This document shows, piece by piece, positions 30,354-38,449 of a stretch of DNA of 62,749 nucleotides. The stretch comes from Bradyrhizobium vignae (GTDB lineage Bacteria > Pseudomonadota > Alphaproteobacteria > Rhizobiales > Xanthobacteraceae). The notes beneath the pieces were generated by a model that saw nothing but the letters and a program-made list of their open reading frames with translations, was not told the DNA's origin and ran no database searches. The stretch is taken from the NCBI RefSeq assembly GCF_004114425.1, contig NZ_RDQF01000045.1:1-62749 (forward strand), read 5' to 3'. The position numbers and the translations under genes were made by a program. The first letter of the stretch is position 1. Each line of letters starts with the position of its first letter.

Positions 30354-31751
30354 GTGCAGCACGACGCCATCACCGAGCGCCGCAACAATATCGCGCCGAT
30401 CCCGTTCGAGGCTGACGCACCATTCCTCAAGATCGTCGGCGAATTGCCCCGAGAGCTGAACGGCACGCTCTATCGCAACGGCCCCAATCCGCAGTTCGAT
30501 TCGCCCGGCGCGCACTGGTTTGTCGGTGACGGTATGCTGCACGCCTTCCATATCGAGAACGGACGTGCGAGCTATCGCAACCGCTGGGTCCGCACGCCGA
30601 AATGGCTCGCCGAGCACGACGCCGGCCGCGCGCTGTTCGGCGGCTTCGGCCGCAAGCTGCCGGACGCCCCTGCCAACCTCACGGACGGCGGCGTCGCCAA
30701 CACCAACATCCTCTTCCATGCCGGCAAGCTGCTGGCGCTGGAAGAAGCGCATCTGCCGACCGAGATCGAGCCGGGCACGCTGGCGACGCGCGGCTATCAC
30801 AACTATCTGGGCCGCGTCGCCGGCAGTTTTACCGCGCATCCGAAGATCGACCCCCTCACCGGTGAGCTCGTGTTCTTCGGCTACAACGCCGCAGGTCCGC
30901 TGACGCCCGCTCTCTCCTACGGATCGATCGACGCCTCCGGCAAGGCGACGCGCTTCGAGCGGTTCGAGGCCCCCTATGCCAGCATGGTGCACGACTTCAT
31001 CGTCACCGCGAACCATGTGCTGTTTCCCATCCTGCCCATCACCGGCAGCATGGAGCGCGCGATGAGCGGACGCCCGCCCTATGCCTGGGAGCCGGACAAG
31101 GGTGCCTATGTCGGGGTGATGAAGCGCAGCGGCACGGCCAAGGACATCGTCTGGTTTCGTGCGGAGGCCTGCTACGTGTTCCACGTCATGAATGCGTGGG
31201 AGGACGGCGACCGCATCGTCGCTGACGTCATGCAATTCGAGGAGGCGCCGCTGTTTCCGCATCCCGACGGCCGGCCGACAGATCCGGAAAAATCGCGCGC
31301 GCGCCACTGCCGCTGGACCTTCGATCTCTCAGGCAATACCGACCGTTTCCAGCAAACATATCTCGACGATCTCACCGGCGAATTCCCGCGTATCGACGAT
31401 CGTCGCGCCGGGCTGAAGAGCCGTCACGGCTGGTACGCCTGCGCCAATCCGAAGCTGCCGATGTTCGGCGCGCTCTCAGGCATCGTTCATGTCGACGGCA
31501 ATGGCAGGCGGCTCGGCCACTATCTGCTGCCGGCCGGCGACACCATCTCCGAGCCGGTGTTCGTCGAGCGGTCGAAAGATGCGGCCGAGGGCGATGGCTG
31601 GCTGCTCGCGGTGATCTGGCGCGCGCGGGAAAACCGCAGCGACCTCGCCGTGTTCAATGCCACCGACATCGAGGCTGGCCCCGCCGCCTTGGTGCAGCTC
31701 GGCCACCGCGTGCCCGACGGCTTCCACGGCAATTGGGTGGGAGCCGGGTAG
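30354..31751 (+). CDS. Carotenoid oxygenase family protein (lignostilbene / apocarotenoid dioxygenase-like)
   Basis: A 465-residue seven-bladed iron enzyme family member that cleaves a C=C bond of carotenoids, apocarotenoids or stilbenoids. N-terminal features are RNGPNPQFDSPGAHWFVGDG and LHAFHIENGRASYRNRWVRT. Iron-ligand histidines sit in the blocks around TAHPKIDP, MVHDFIVTANHVLFP, FHVMNAWEDGD and the C-terminal VPDGFHGNW. The GTG start follows AGGAGG by seven bases. It is controlled by the adjacent TetR operator. The substrate is not predictable; lignostilbene-type bacterial members act on plant phenolics. Confidence 0.9.
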   Translation: MQHDAITERRNNIAPIPFEADAPFLKIVGELPRELNGTLYRNGPNPQFDSPGAHWFVGDGMLHAFHIENGRASYRNRWVRTPKWLAEHDAGRALFGGFGRKLPDAPANLTDGGVANTNILFHAGKLLALEEAHLPTEIEPGTLATRGYHNYLGRVAGSFTAHPKIDPLTGELVFFGYNAAGPLTPALSYGSIDASGKATRFERFEAPYASMVHDFIVTANHVLFPILPITGSMERAMSGRPPYAWEPDKGAYVGVMKRSGTAKDIVWFRAEACYVFHVMNAWEDGDRIVADVMQFEEAPLFPHPDGRPTDPEKSRARHCRWTFDLSGNTDRFQQTYLDDLTGEFPRIDDRRAGLKSRHGWYACANPKLPMFGALSGIVHVDGNGRRLGHYLLPAGDTISEPVFVERSKDAAEGDGWLLAVIWRARENRSDLAVFNATDIEAGPAALVQLGHRVPDGFHGNWVGAG

Positions 31752-31755
31752 CTCC

Positions 31756-31857
31756 CGTCATTCCGTGGCGCGCCAATTGCCGCGAGCCCGGGATTCATTT
31801 CGCGACACGTGTTGCTGCCCGATGGATGCTCGCGCTGACGCGCGCGCCGGAATGACG
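31756..31857. repeat. Palindromic intergenic repeat (CCGTCATTCCG...CCGGAATGACG)
   Basis: Terminal arms CGTCATTCCG and CGGAATGACG frame a GC-rich centre with CGCGCGCC / GGCGCGCC-like arms. It lies right after the carotenoid oxygenase stop. Confidence 0.65.
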
Positions 31858-31872
31858 AAAGAGGACTTTTCC

Positions 31873-32136
31873 ATGCACATGCCCTCGATCTTCGCAGACT
31901 GCCTTGCCGTCCTCGCCTTGACCGGCGCTGCACTCGCCTTTCAGATGATCCGGTTGCGGCGGAGCCGCCATGTCGTCTTCAACGGCGGCGTCCTGCTCTG
32001 CCTTGGCCTCTTGGCCGCCGCCGCGCTGCCACTCCTGTCGCGCCTGCCCTGGGCGGAATTGGCCGACGAAGTGTCCGACCAAGCCGTTGCAGCACTTCAT
32101 CTCTTGGAAGTTACCTATGTTATTTTGACACTGTAA
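31873..32136 (+). CDS. Small two-helix membrane protein (87 residues)
   Basis: MHMPSIFADCLAVLALTGAA continues in a first helix, then a basic turn (MIRLRRSRHVVF), a second helix (GGVLLCLGLLAAAALPLL) and an acidic stretch ending VTYVILTL. GAGGA lies eight bases before the ATG. The stop codon lies inside the upstream half of the second TetR promoter. No family recognised. Confidence 0.5.
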   Translation: MHMPSIFADCLAVLALTGAALAFQMIRLRRSRHVVFNGGVLLCLGLLAAAALPLLSRLPWAELADEVSDQAVAALHLLEVTYVILTL

Positions 32137-32192
32137 AGATTTCGCTTGACCCGGCTTCGCCTCTGAATTAGTGATCTTTACATCGTAAAGAT
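32126..32192 (+). promoter_or_regulatory. Second TetR-type promoter/operator
   Basis: ATCTTTAC-ATC-GTAAAGAT (32174-32192) is the exact reverse complement of the operator at 30322. A half site ACTGTAAAGATTTC plus CTTGAC lies about 40 bases upstream, as in the first promoter. TTGACC-17-TAGTGA may be the -35/-10. It drives the membrane-protein gene at 32212. Confidence 0.7.
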
Positions 32193-32211
32193 TGGCATGA
32201 CCGAGGCGCCC

Positions 32212-32787
32212 ATGACGATTTTCCTGATCCTCGCGCCCTACGGCGCCTTCACTTTCCTGACGCTGGTGACCTCGGCCATGATCAGCGTGTTCGCGGCCAG
32301 CGCGATCTGTCTTGTCACCGTCGCGATCGATGTGGTGCGCGGCCGCTCCGTGAAGATCCTCGCGGTAGGCTCGGCCGTCATGTTCGCCGCGATCGGCCTC
32401 TCCCTCGCGCTGTTCGACCCGGCAATCGACACGCTCCGCATCAAGCTGTTGGTCGACATCGGCATCTTCCTGATCTCGCTCGGCTCGATGCTGGTCCGCC
32501 ATCCCTTCACGCTGCAATATGCGCTCGAATCGGTACCGGCCGAGACGGCGGCAATGCCCGGCTTTCTCCGCGCCAATTATATCATCACCGGCGCGTGGAC
32601 CGCGGCCGCGCTGTTGATGGCGGCCGCCAATCTCGTGCTGCTCTACGTCCCCGGCCTGCCGCTCTGGTCGAGCCTTGCGGTCGCCTTCGCCGCCCGCAAC
32701 AGTGCGATCTACTTCACAAAGTGGTATCCCGAGTATCGCCAGATCAAGTACGGTACGCCCGCCCGCGCTCTTCCCGACGCCCGCTGA
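32212..32787 (+). CDS. Multi-helix membrane protein, TetR-operator-controlled
   Basis: A 191-residue protein with about six transmembrane helices, beginning MTIFLILAPYGAFTFLTLVT. It has a paired-domain look (LVTVAIDVVRGRSVKILAV; ALLMAAANLVLLYVPGLPLW) and a C-terminal WYPEYRQIKYGTPARAL. An ATG at 32197 is possible, but that at 32212 has GAGG upstream. No known family motif. The next gene, also a membrane protein, begins nine bases later. Confidence 0.7.
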   Translation: MTIFLILAPYGAFTFLTLVTSAMISVFAASAICLVTVAIDVVRGRSVKILAVGSAVMFAAIGLSLALFDPAIDTLRIKLLVDIGIFLISLGSMLVRHPFTLQYALESVPAETAAMPGFLRANYIITGAWTAAALLMAAANLVLLYVPGLPLWSSLAVAFAARNSAIYFTKWYPEYRQIKYGTPARALPDAR

Positions 32788-32796
32788 ACAGGATCG

Positions 32797-33354
32797 ATGA
32801 TGAAGGACGTATTCGCCCGCCTCGCCTCCGACTTCCTCTCCGCTATCGTCTTCCTGGCCGTCTACCTCCTCACCGACAACGTCATCCTGGCGACGTCGGT
32901 GGCGATCGCCGGAGCGATCGCGCAGGTGATCTACGCCCGCGTCAAGGGGCAGCCGCTCAACTACATGACCTATGCGAGCCTCGCGCTCGTCGTCGTGCTG
33001 GGCACGGTCACGCTGCTGACCAACGATCCGCGCTTCATGCTGGCAAAACCCTCGATCGCGCATTTCGCGATCGGCCTCATCATGCTCAAGCGCGGCTGGA
33101 TGCTGCGCTACATGCCGCCGATCGTCGCCGATACAGTTCCGGAATATGTCACGGCTGCAGGCTACGTCTGGGCGGGGCTGATGTTCGTGATCGGCGTCGG
33201 CATGATCGTGGTCGCCTCCACGGGCGATCTGAAGCTGTGGGCGTTCTACATCACGGTGGTTGCCGGCGGCGCCAAGATCCTGGCCTTCGCCGTGCAGTAT
33301 ATGGTGCTGCGGCTCGTCGTCACCAGCCGGCGGCGCGCCGCCGCCCGCGCCTAA
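32797..33354 (+). CDS. YciB/IspA-like septation (intracellular septation) family protein
   Basis: A 185-residue inner-membrane protein with five helices. FARLASDFLSAIVFLAVYLL, ATSVAIAGAIAQVIYARVKG, YASLALVVVLGTVTLLTNDP and LIMLKRGWMLRYMPPIV match the YciB pattern (T----I--Q------R------W-S---V---G--T----D--FI--KP). In gammaproteobacteria YciB is linked to envelope and septum integrity. It probably forms an operon with the preceding gene under the second TetR operator and may be a second, specialised copy; the presence of another copy elsewhere cannot be checked here. Confidence 0.72.
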   Translation: MMKDVFARLASDFLSAIVFLAVYLLTDNVILATSVAIAGAIAQVIYARVKGQPLNYMTYASLALVVVLGTVTLLTNDPRFMLAKPSIAHFAIGLIMLKRGWMLRYMPPIVADTVPEYVTAAGYVWAGLMFVIGVGMIVVASTGDLKLWAFYITVVAGGAKILAFAVQYMVLRLVVTSRRRAAARA

Positions 33355-33458
33355 ATGCCCTATCGCAGGGTTGGGCAGGAACTGCGAGTTGAGCTATAGG
33401 CTCGCTCAGGACGGCCGCGGATGGTCGCGGACCGCCGAAATTTGCTCGGGAGACGGGA

Positions 33459-33755
33459 ATGGCCGTAGACGGCAACTGGAATCTGACCATGACGACGCCG
33501 ATGGGCGAGCGCCAGGCGACGCTGAGCCTGACCGCTGCGGACGGCACGCTCACGGGCACGCAGGGCGCGGAAGGTAATACGGCCGAGATCTTCGACGGCA
33601 CCGTCTCTGGCAACAACGTCTCCTGGAAGGTCTCGATCACCAACCCGATGCCGCTGACGCTCGAATTCACCGGCACGGTCTCCGGCGACAGCATCAGCGG
33701 CGAGATGGGCATCGGTCCGATGGGCAGCTTCCCGTTCACGGGCGCGCGGGCCTAA
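33459..33755 (+). CDS. Small beta-rich hypothetical protein (98 residues)
   Basis: MAVDGNWNLTMTTPMGERQA, then repeated short beta strands with Thr/Gly turns (DGTLTGTQGAEGN, FDGTVSGNNVSWKV, LEFTGTVSGDSISGEMGIG). It has a regular, half-barrel-like strand pattern, no signal peptide and GGGAGACGGGA before the start. The final TAA is contributed by the left 103-bp repeat. Function is unknown. Confidence 0.7.
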   Translation: MAVDGNWNLTMTTPMGERQATLSLTAADGTLTGTQGAEGNTAEIFDGTVSGNNVSWKVSITNPMPLTLEFTGTVSGDSISGEMGIGPMGSFPFTGARA

Positions 33756-33855
33756 AGCATGATCCGGAAAAGTGCGAAGCGGTTTTCCGGAAAGATCATG
33801 CGTAAACAACAAGCTAAAGCGCGATGACGATTCATCCAAATTTCATCGCGCTTTA
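33753..33855. repeat. 103-bp composite repeat, left copy
   Basis: Two palindromes joined by GTAAACAACAAGC: GCATGATCCGGAAAAG...TTTTCCGGAAAGATCATGC, and TAAAGCGCGATGA...TCATCGCGCTTTA. It is inverted and 102/103 identical to the copy at 34785-34887. Confidence 0.92.
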
Positions 33856-33869
33856 ACGCCGCGCGCCCC

Positions 33870-34787
33870 ATGATGCGCCCGCTCCGTCTCATCGCCGCGG
33901 CGGTGCTGTCTGTCGCGGCACAAGCCGCGCGCGCCGATGACACCGAACCGGCGTGGCGCGCAAGTGCGCTCGCCATGGTGCCGGCAGGCTATATTGCAGG
34001 CACCGCCTACCGAACCGAGGGTTCGACCGGTTATCTCGCCGTCTATCCCGCGACATCGAACGATCCGAAGACACCGGCGAGCGTGTTCGCGGCGCGCCAG
34101 GCCCTCGTCGTCACGCTCACACCCGACGCTACACGCGCGGTGTCAGCCGAGATCAAGCCGCGCAACGATCGCGATGACGACGACAGCGATTTCGCAAAGC
34201 TGCACGCCGAGCTCGCCGGCAGGCGCACGACGCTCCCTGATGGCACCGAGCCCTGCAGTCTCGGCGCCTGGTCCATCGACAAGGATCCCAACGGCCTCAA
34301 CGTGCGCGCCGAGCCGTCAGCGACGGCGCGTGTGCTCGGCACTCTGCCGCCGCCCTACCGGCTGAAGCTTGGCGGCGCCGAGAACACTCCCGACGGCGGC
34401 TGGCTCACCGAATTCCGCATCATCGGTTTCAAGGGCGGCTGGTTTCTGATCGAAGGCGCGAGGCCCCCGGGCAAGGACTACGAGGACGAGAAGCGATATC
34501 CGCGCAGTGCGCCAAAGCCCTATGCCGGACGCGGCTGGGTCGCGTCGAACAAGGTCGGGGCGAATTACGCCAATGGCTACACGCGCGCGGGCGGGCTGTT
34601 CCAGGCGCCTTTCATCGATGCCAAATGGACGCCAGCACAACGCGAACTCGGCGGACCGATTGATGGCGACGGCGGACCGAAACGCATCTTGGCCTGCAGC
34701 GGCTTCTGGGGTCTCGTCGAGAGCCACGATGGCGTCCGCGGCTGGTGGCGCGCGCTGTGCTCGAATCAAGTCACGAATTGCAGTTAA
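33870..34787 (+). CDS. Secreted protein with SH3-like domain, framed by inverted repeats
   Basis: A 305-residue protein with a signal peptide (LRLIAAAVLSVAAQAARA). The N-terminal half is of unknown fold. Residues about 130-190 form an SH3b-type domain (DPNGLNVRAEPSATARVLGT then LPPPYRLKLGGAE), the typical bacterial SH3 opening of envelope proteins. The C-terminal half has GRGWVASNKVGANY and a pair of cysteines (LACSGFWG, ALCSNQVTNC). The TAA stop is the first three bases of the right-hand 103-bp repeat. No good Shine-Dalgarno sequence precedes the paired ATGs. Confidence 0.7.
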   Translation: MMRPLRLIAAAVLSVAAQAARADDTEPAWRASALAMVPAGYIAGTAYRTEGSTGYLAVYPATSNDPKTPASVFAARQALVVTLTPDATRAVSAEIKPRNDRDDDDSDFAKLHAELAGRRTTLPDGTEPCSLGAWSIDKDPNGLNVRAEPSATARVLGTLPPPYRLKLGGAENTPDGGWLTEFRIIGFKGGWFLIEGARPPGKDYEDEKRYPRSAPKPYAGRGWVASNKVGANYANGYTRAGGLFQAPFIDAKWTPAQRELGGPIDGDGGPKRILACSGFWGLVESHDGVRGWWRALCSNQVTNCS

Positions 34788-34887
34788 AGCGCGATGAGAT
34801 TTGGATGAATCGTCATCGCGCTTTAGCTTGTTGTTTACGCATGATCTTTCCGGAAAACCGCTTCGCACTTTTCCGGATCATGCTTTA
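34785..34887. repeat. 103-bp composite repeat, right copy (inverted)
   Basis: Inverted copy of 33753-33855 with one mismatch (AAATTTCATCG versus AAATCTCATCG in the same orientation). It supplies the stop codon of the SH3-domain gene. Confidence 0.92.
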
Positions 34888-34907
34888 GAACGTCGCAGCT
34901 TCCTGCC

Positions 34908-34990
34908 GTCATGGCCGGGCTTATCCTGGCCATCGACGTCTTCTTCGCCGCACCAGGAACGTGGATGCCCGGGACAAGCCCGGGCATGAC
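34908..34990. repeat. Palindromic repeat, family D (GTCATGGCCGGGCTT...CCCGGGCATGACG)
   Basis: Outer arms GTCATGGCCGGGCTTATCC and GGACAAGCCCGGGCATGAC. It sits between the SH3-domain gene and the end of the fumarase gene. Confidence 0.75.
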
Positions 34991-35041
34991 GATTGTTAGG
35001 GCACGGGCATCATCGTCCGCACACGAGCGCGGATGGAGCAG

Positions 35042-36697
35042 CTAGCCCAAATTCAACTCTTTGAAGAAGTCGTTGCCCTTGTCGTCGATGATGATGAACG
35101 CGGGGAAGTCGACGACTTCGATGCGCCAGATCGCTTCCATGCCGAGCTCGGGATATTCGAGCACCTCGACCTTCTTGATGCAGTGCTCGGCGAGGTTCGC
35201 CGCGGCGCCGCCGATCGAGCCGAGATAGAAGCCGCCGTATTTCTTGCAGGCCTCGCGCACGGCCGGCGCGCGGTTGCCCTTGGCCACCATCACCATCGAG
35301 CCGCCCGCGGCCTGGAACTGGTCGACGAAGGAATCCATGCGGCCCGCGGTGGTCGGACCGAACGCGCCGGAGGCGTAGCCCTCGGGCGTCTTGGCGGGAC
35401 CAGCGTAATAGACCGGATGGTTCTTGAAATAATCCGGCAGCGGCTCGCCCTTCTCCAGCCGCTCGCGCAGCTTGGCATGGGCGCTATCGCGCGCGACGAT
35501 CATGGTGCCGGTCATCGAGACCCGCGTCTTGATCGGATATTTCGAGAACGTCGCCAGGATGTCCTTCATCGGCTGGTTGAGATCGATCTTGACGACCTCG
35601 CCGCCGAGCGACTCTTCGACCTGTGGCAGATATTGCGCCGGGTTGTGCTCGAGCTCCTCGAGATAGACGCCGTCCTTGGTGATCTTGCCGAGCACCTGGC
35701 GGTCGGCCGAGCACGACACGCCAAGCCCGATCGGCAGCGAAGCGCCGTGCCTGGGCATGCGGATCACGCGGACGTCATGGCAGAAGTATTTGCCGCCGAA
35801 CTGCGCGCCGACGCCGAGCGACTGCGTCATCTTGTGGATTTCCTTCTCCATCTCGATGTCGCGGAAGGCGTTGCCATCAGGCGAGCCGTGGGTCGGCAGA
35901 GCATCGAGATAGCGGGCGGAGGCGAGCTTCACCGTCTTCATGCAGAGCTCGGCCGAGGTGCCGCCGATCACGATGGCGAGATGATAGGGTGGGCACGCCG
36001 CGGTGCCCAGCGTCAGGATCTTTTCCTTGAGGAAAGCGAGCAGCCGGTCCTTGGTCAGCACCGAGGGCGTCGCCTGGAACAGAAAGCTCTTGTTGGCGGA
36101 GCCGCCGCCCTTCGCCATGAACATGAACTTGTAGGCGTCGTCGCCCTCGGCGTAGATCTCGCACTGCGCCGGCATGTTGTTGGCGGTGTTCTTCTCCTCA
36201 TACATCGAAAGCGGCGCGACCTGCGAATAGCGCAGATTGCGGCGCAGATACGCATCGCGCGCGCCTTCGGACAGCGCCGCCTCGTCGTCGCCGTCGGTGA
36301 TGACGTTGCAGCCCTTCTTGCCCATGATGATCGCGGTGCCGGTGTCCTGGCACATCGGCAGCACGCCGCCGGCGGCGATATTGGCGTTCTTCAAAAAGTC
36401 CAGCGCGACGAACTTGTCGTTCGGGCTCGCCTCGCTGTCCTCCAGGATCGAGCGGAGCTGCTTCAGATGGCCGGGCCGCAGATAATGGTTGATGTCGCCA
36501 AATGCCGCTTCCGACAGCGCCCGCAGCGCCTCGCGCGACACCACCAACATGTCCTTGCCGAGGACCTTCTCGACCCTGACTCCCTCGGACGAGATCTTCT
36601 TGTAGGGTGTCTCGTCCTTGCCCAGCGGGAACAGCGGGGTGTGCTTGTAGGGCGGAACAGGCTTGGACTGGTCGGGGAAAGCGGTGGGAGCGTTCAT
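35042..36697 (-). CDS. fumA: Class I fumarate hydratase (iron-sulphur)
   Basis: A 551-residue [4Fe-4S] enzyme interconverting fumarate and malate. Cluster cysteines are in LPMCQDTGTAI, SCSADRQVL and GTAACPPYHLA. Also characteristic are PIGLGVSCSADRQ and the C-terminal beta subunit-like domain (GPTTAGRMDSFVDQF, GNRAPAVREACKKYGG). The one-chain layout is the FumA/FumB type. The start at 36697 begins MNAPTAFPDQSK. Single gene; it is convergent with the repeat-flanked SH3-domain gene. Confidence 0.93.
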   Translation of the reverse strand: MNAPTAFPDQSKPVPPYKHTPLFPLGKDETPYKKISSEGVRVEKVLGKDMLVVSREALRALSEAAFGDINHYLRPGHLKQLRSILEDSEASPNDKFVALDFLKNANIAAGGVLPMCQDTGTAIIMGKKGCNVITDGDDEAALSEGARDAYLRRNLRYSQVAPLSMYEEKNTANNMPAQCEIYAEGDDAYKFMFMAKGGGSANKSFLFQATPSVLTKDRLLAFLKEKILTLGTAACPPYHLAIVIGGTSAELCMKTVKLASARYLDALPTHGSPDGNAFRDIEMEKEIHKMTQSLGVGAQFGGKYFCHDVRVIRMPRHGASLPIGLGVSCSADRQVLGKITKDGVYLEELEHNPAQYLPQVEESLGGEVVKIDLNQPMKDILATFSKYPIKTRVSMTGTMIVARDSAHAKLRERLEKGEPLPDYFKNHPVYYAGPAKTPEGYASGAFGPTTAGRMDSFVDQFQAAGGSMVMVAKGNRAPAVREACKKYGGFYLGSIGGAAANLAEHCIKKVEVLEYPELGMEAIWRIEVVDFPAFIIIDDKGNDFFKELNLG

Positions 36698-36798
36698 GGG
36701 GCAAATCTCGGGGTTTTGCGGCCCTGGCGGGCCTCTCAGCATAGAAGCGTTCTAAGCTTTTTTGCCGCAAAGGGAAGCGCCCGGGAAGCCCGCCCGGC

Positions 36799-37049
36799 TC
36801 ATGGGGACCCCTGGATTTCACGATCCCTCGCCACCTGGTCTGACTGATCGACCGCGTAGGGAGCCTCCACAAGCTCCCGCGTCCCTTCAAGCAGACCCGG
36901 ACGACCTATGTTGGGCAGGCCTGAAGCGGCAAGACACTCGATCCTCGCCCCGATGCTATACGGGCGGCTGCAATGGGATTGCCCTGGGAAATCCAGTCAA
37001 TGATCTCATCGAGATCACGAGCCGCCGACTCGTGACTGACGACCTTCAT
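36799..37049 (-). pseudogene. Decayed ParE/RelE-type toxin
   Basis: The minus strand starts MKVVSHESAARDLDEIIDWI then SQGNPIAAARI, the N-terminus of a ParE/RelE-fold toxin. A one-base change then breaks the frame; in the shifted frame the strand continues RIECLAASGLPNIGRPGLLE, GTRELVEAPYAV, the family's central block. After that similarity is lost and a stop follows at 36799. The ATG overlaps the ancestral antitoxin stop (ATGA arrangement). Confidence 0.7.
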
Positions 37050-37289
37050 TCGCCCGGGTGCTGCTTGAAGTACTACTTGAGGCGCTCCTTGAACTCCTCG
37101 AGCGTGAGCCGTCGCGCATTCGGAATCCGACCGACGGCGGCGAACCTCCTCGACCTGCTCGTCGGTTAGCCGATAGACGCTGTAGTCCTGCGACTCCATG
37201 AGCATCAGAATCTTCGCTGCGTCCTCCTGGCGTTCGGGCGGCCAGGTCAGAACGCGGTCCAGGATTGCCTTTACCTGCTCCTTGCTCAT
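37046..37289 (-). pseudogene. Decayed antitoxin of a ParDE/RelBE-type pair
   Basis: Reads MSKEQVKAILDRVLTWPPER, QEDAAKILMLMESQDYSVYR and LTDEQVEEVRRRRSD. An extra T then shifts the frame. In the restored frame it continues PNARRLTLEEFKERLK, followed by an in-frame TAG and then YFKQHPGE before the ancestral TGA that overlaps the toxin start. This is the common antitoxin C-terminus (RRR-x-DPNAR-LTL-EF). One insertion and one nonsense change indicate decay. Confidence 0.72.
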
Positions 37290-37386
37290 GTGTTCTTTAT
37301 GTCACGCACCTGCCAGCAAGGAAGACCCTGCCCTTGCGCTTCGCACCCGGCGACGCTTGAATGCGCGCCCTAAGGGGCTTTTCATC

Positions 37387-37860
37387 ATGATTTTGAAACT
37401 GAACGTCCGCGGCGCGATCCTGGTCGCCGCCGCCATCACCGGTCTTGCGACCCTCTCCTCGCCTGCGCACGCCGATCGCTGTGACGACAGCGCCAAGGAG
37501 CTGGCGAACCAGATCGACCGCCTCAAGGTGAATTTCCGCGCCGCCAACATCGTCTATCTTTCGCACCCGGCCGCCAAGGAGCTGTCGGTGGGCTGCCGTG
37601 GCGACAAGTATTCGATCGAGCTCTATGCCAAGAGTGATCGCAAGCCGAAGCCGGAGTTCTATGCGCTGGTCGGATCGATGGCGGCGATCGTCTTCACCGT
37701 GACCAAGGACGACACCACGACGGGCGCGACGCGCTGCCTGAAGCGGATGGGCCTATTGCGCGGCGACAAGATCAACATGCGCTATCGGCGACTCAACATG
37801 GAATGCACGCGCACCAAGACGGAGGCGTCCATCGCCATCACGCGCGGCAAGGACGAATAG
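37387..37860 (+). CDS. Secreted hypothetical protein (157 residues)
   Basis: Signal peptide MILKLNVRGAILVAAAITGL to the AHA cleavage region. The mature part contains four cysteines (DRCDDSAKE, SVGCRGDKY, TRCLKRMG, MECTRTKTE) and a conserved-looking YSIELYAKSDRKPKPEFYAL. No family recognised; a disulphide-bonded periplasmic protein is likely. Confidence 0.65.
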   Translation: MILKLNVRGAILVAAAITGLATLSSPAHADRCDDSAKELANQIDRLKVNFRAANIVYLSHPAAKELSVGCRGDKYSIELYAKSDRKPKPEFYALVGSMAAIVFTVTKDDTTTGATRCLKRMGLLRGDKINMRYRRLNMECTRTKTEASIAITRGKDE

Positions 37861-37929
37861 GACACTCGCCTTCTCTTCGGCCACGCGCTCGCGACGCGAG
37901 GCATCGCCTCGCCGGCCGCCACACACTCG

Positions 37930-38007
37930 GTCATTGCGAGCGCAGCGAAGCAATCCAGAATCTTTCCGCCGAGGGACTCTGGATTGCTTCGCTTCGCTCG
38001 CAATGAC
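37930..38007. repeat. Palindromic repeat, family A
   Basis: GTCATTGCGAGCGCAGCGAA ... TTCGCTTCGCTCGCAATGAC, a near-perfect 78-bp dyad with inner CAATCCAGAATC / ACTCTGGATTG arms. Confidence 0.88.
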
Positions 38008-38156
38008 GAGGAGAGAGCCGTTGTCCTCTCCGATCGTATGCTTGCGGAAGCAAAACGGATCCCATGCCCGATCCCTTGCATTTTAACGATTGCCTTGAAG
38101 GAATTTTCGCTCATCGCAGGACACGCTCGATTGTATTCATGTGCGAGGATTTGCGG

Positions 38157-38330
38157 ATGAAGGTTTCCACCGTTGCACCGCCGCCGATCGCGATCGTGGT
38201 GCCGAGCTACGACACGACCAAGCAGCAGGACGATCAGACCAAGGTCAAGGACGAGGATCCGACCTTTAAGCCGCAGCCGCCCGCGCCGCTGCCGCCGGGT
38301 CAGGGCACGCGGATCGATCAACTCGCCTGA
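38157..38330 (+). CDS. Small Pro/Asp/Lys-rich hypothetical protein (57 residues)
   Basis: MKVSTVAPPPIAIVVPSYDT, then TKQQDDQTKVKDEDPTF and a Pro-rich end (PQPPAPLPPGQGTRIDQLA). Disordered in composition, without membrane segments. The ATG has GCGAGGA at a long spacing. No function is known. Confidence 0.5.
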   Translation: MKVSTVAPPPIAIVVPSYDTTKQQDDQTKVKDEDPTFKPQPPAPLPPGQGTRIDQLA

Positions 38331-38449
38331 TCAGGCTTGCCAAAGCCGAAGCGGCCGATCCGGTCGATCGGCCGTTGCGCGCGTCTCGGCCGCATCTTTG
38401 CCGGATAGCCGGACCAATATCATGCGCGCCCGAGCCTTGGGAGCTGCGC

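Noticed and set aside
33360..34989. Two frames beginning MDESSSRFSLLFTHDLSGKP at 33839 (minus) and 34801 (plus)
   Set aside because: The shared protein start is produced by the 103-bp repeats themselves, not by related genes.
35033..36847. 604-codon plus-strand frame opposite the fumarase gene
   Set aside because: Shadow of a clearly identified class I fumarase.
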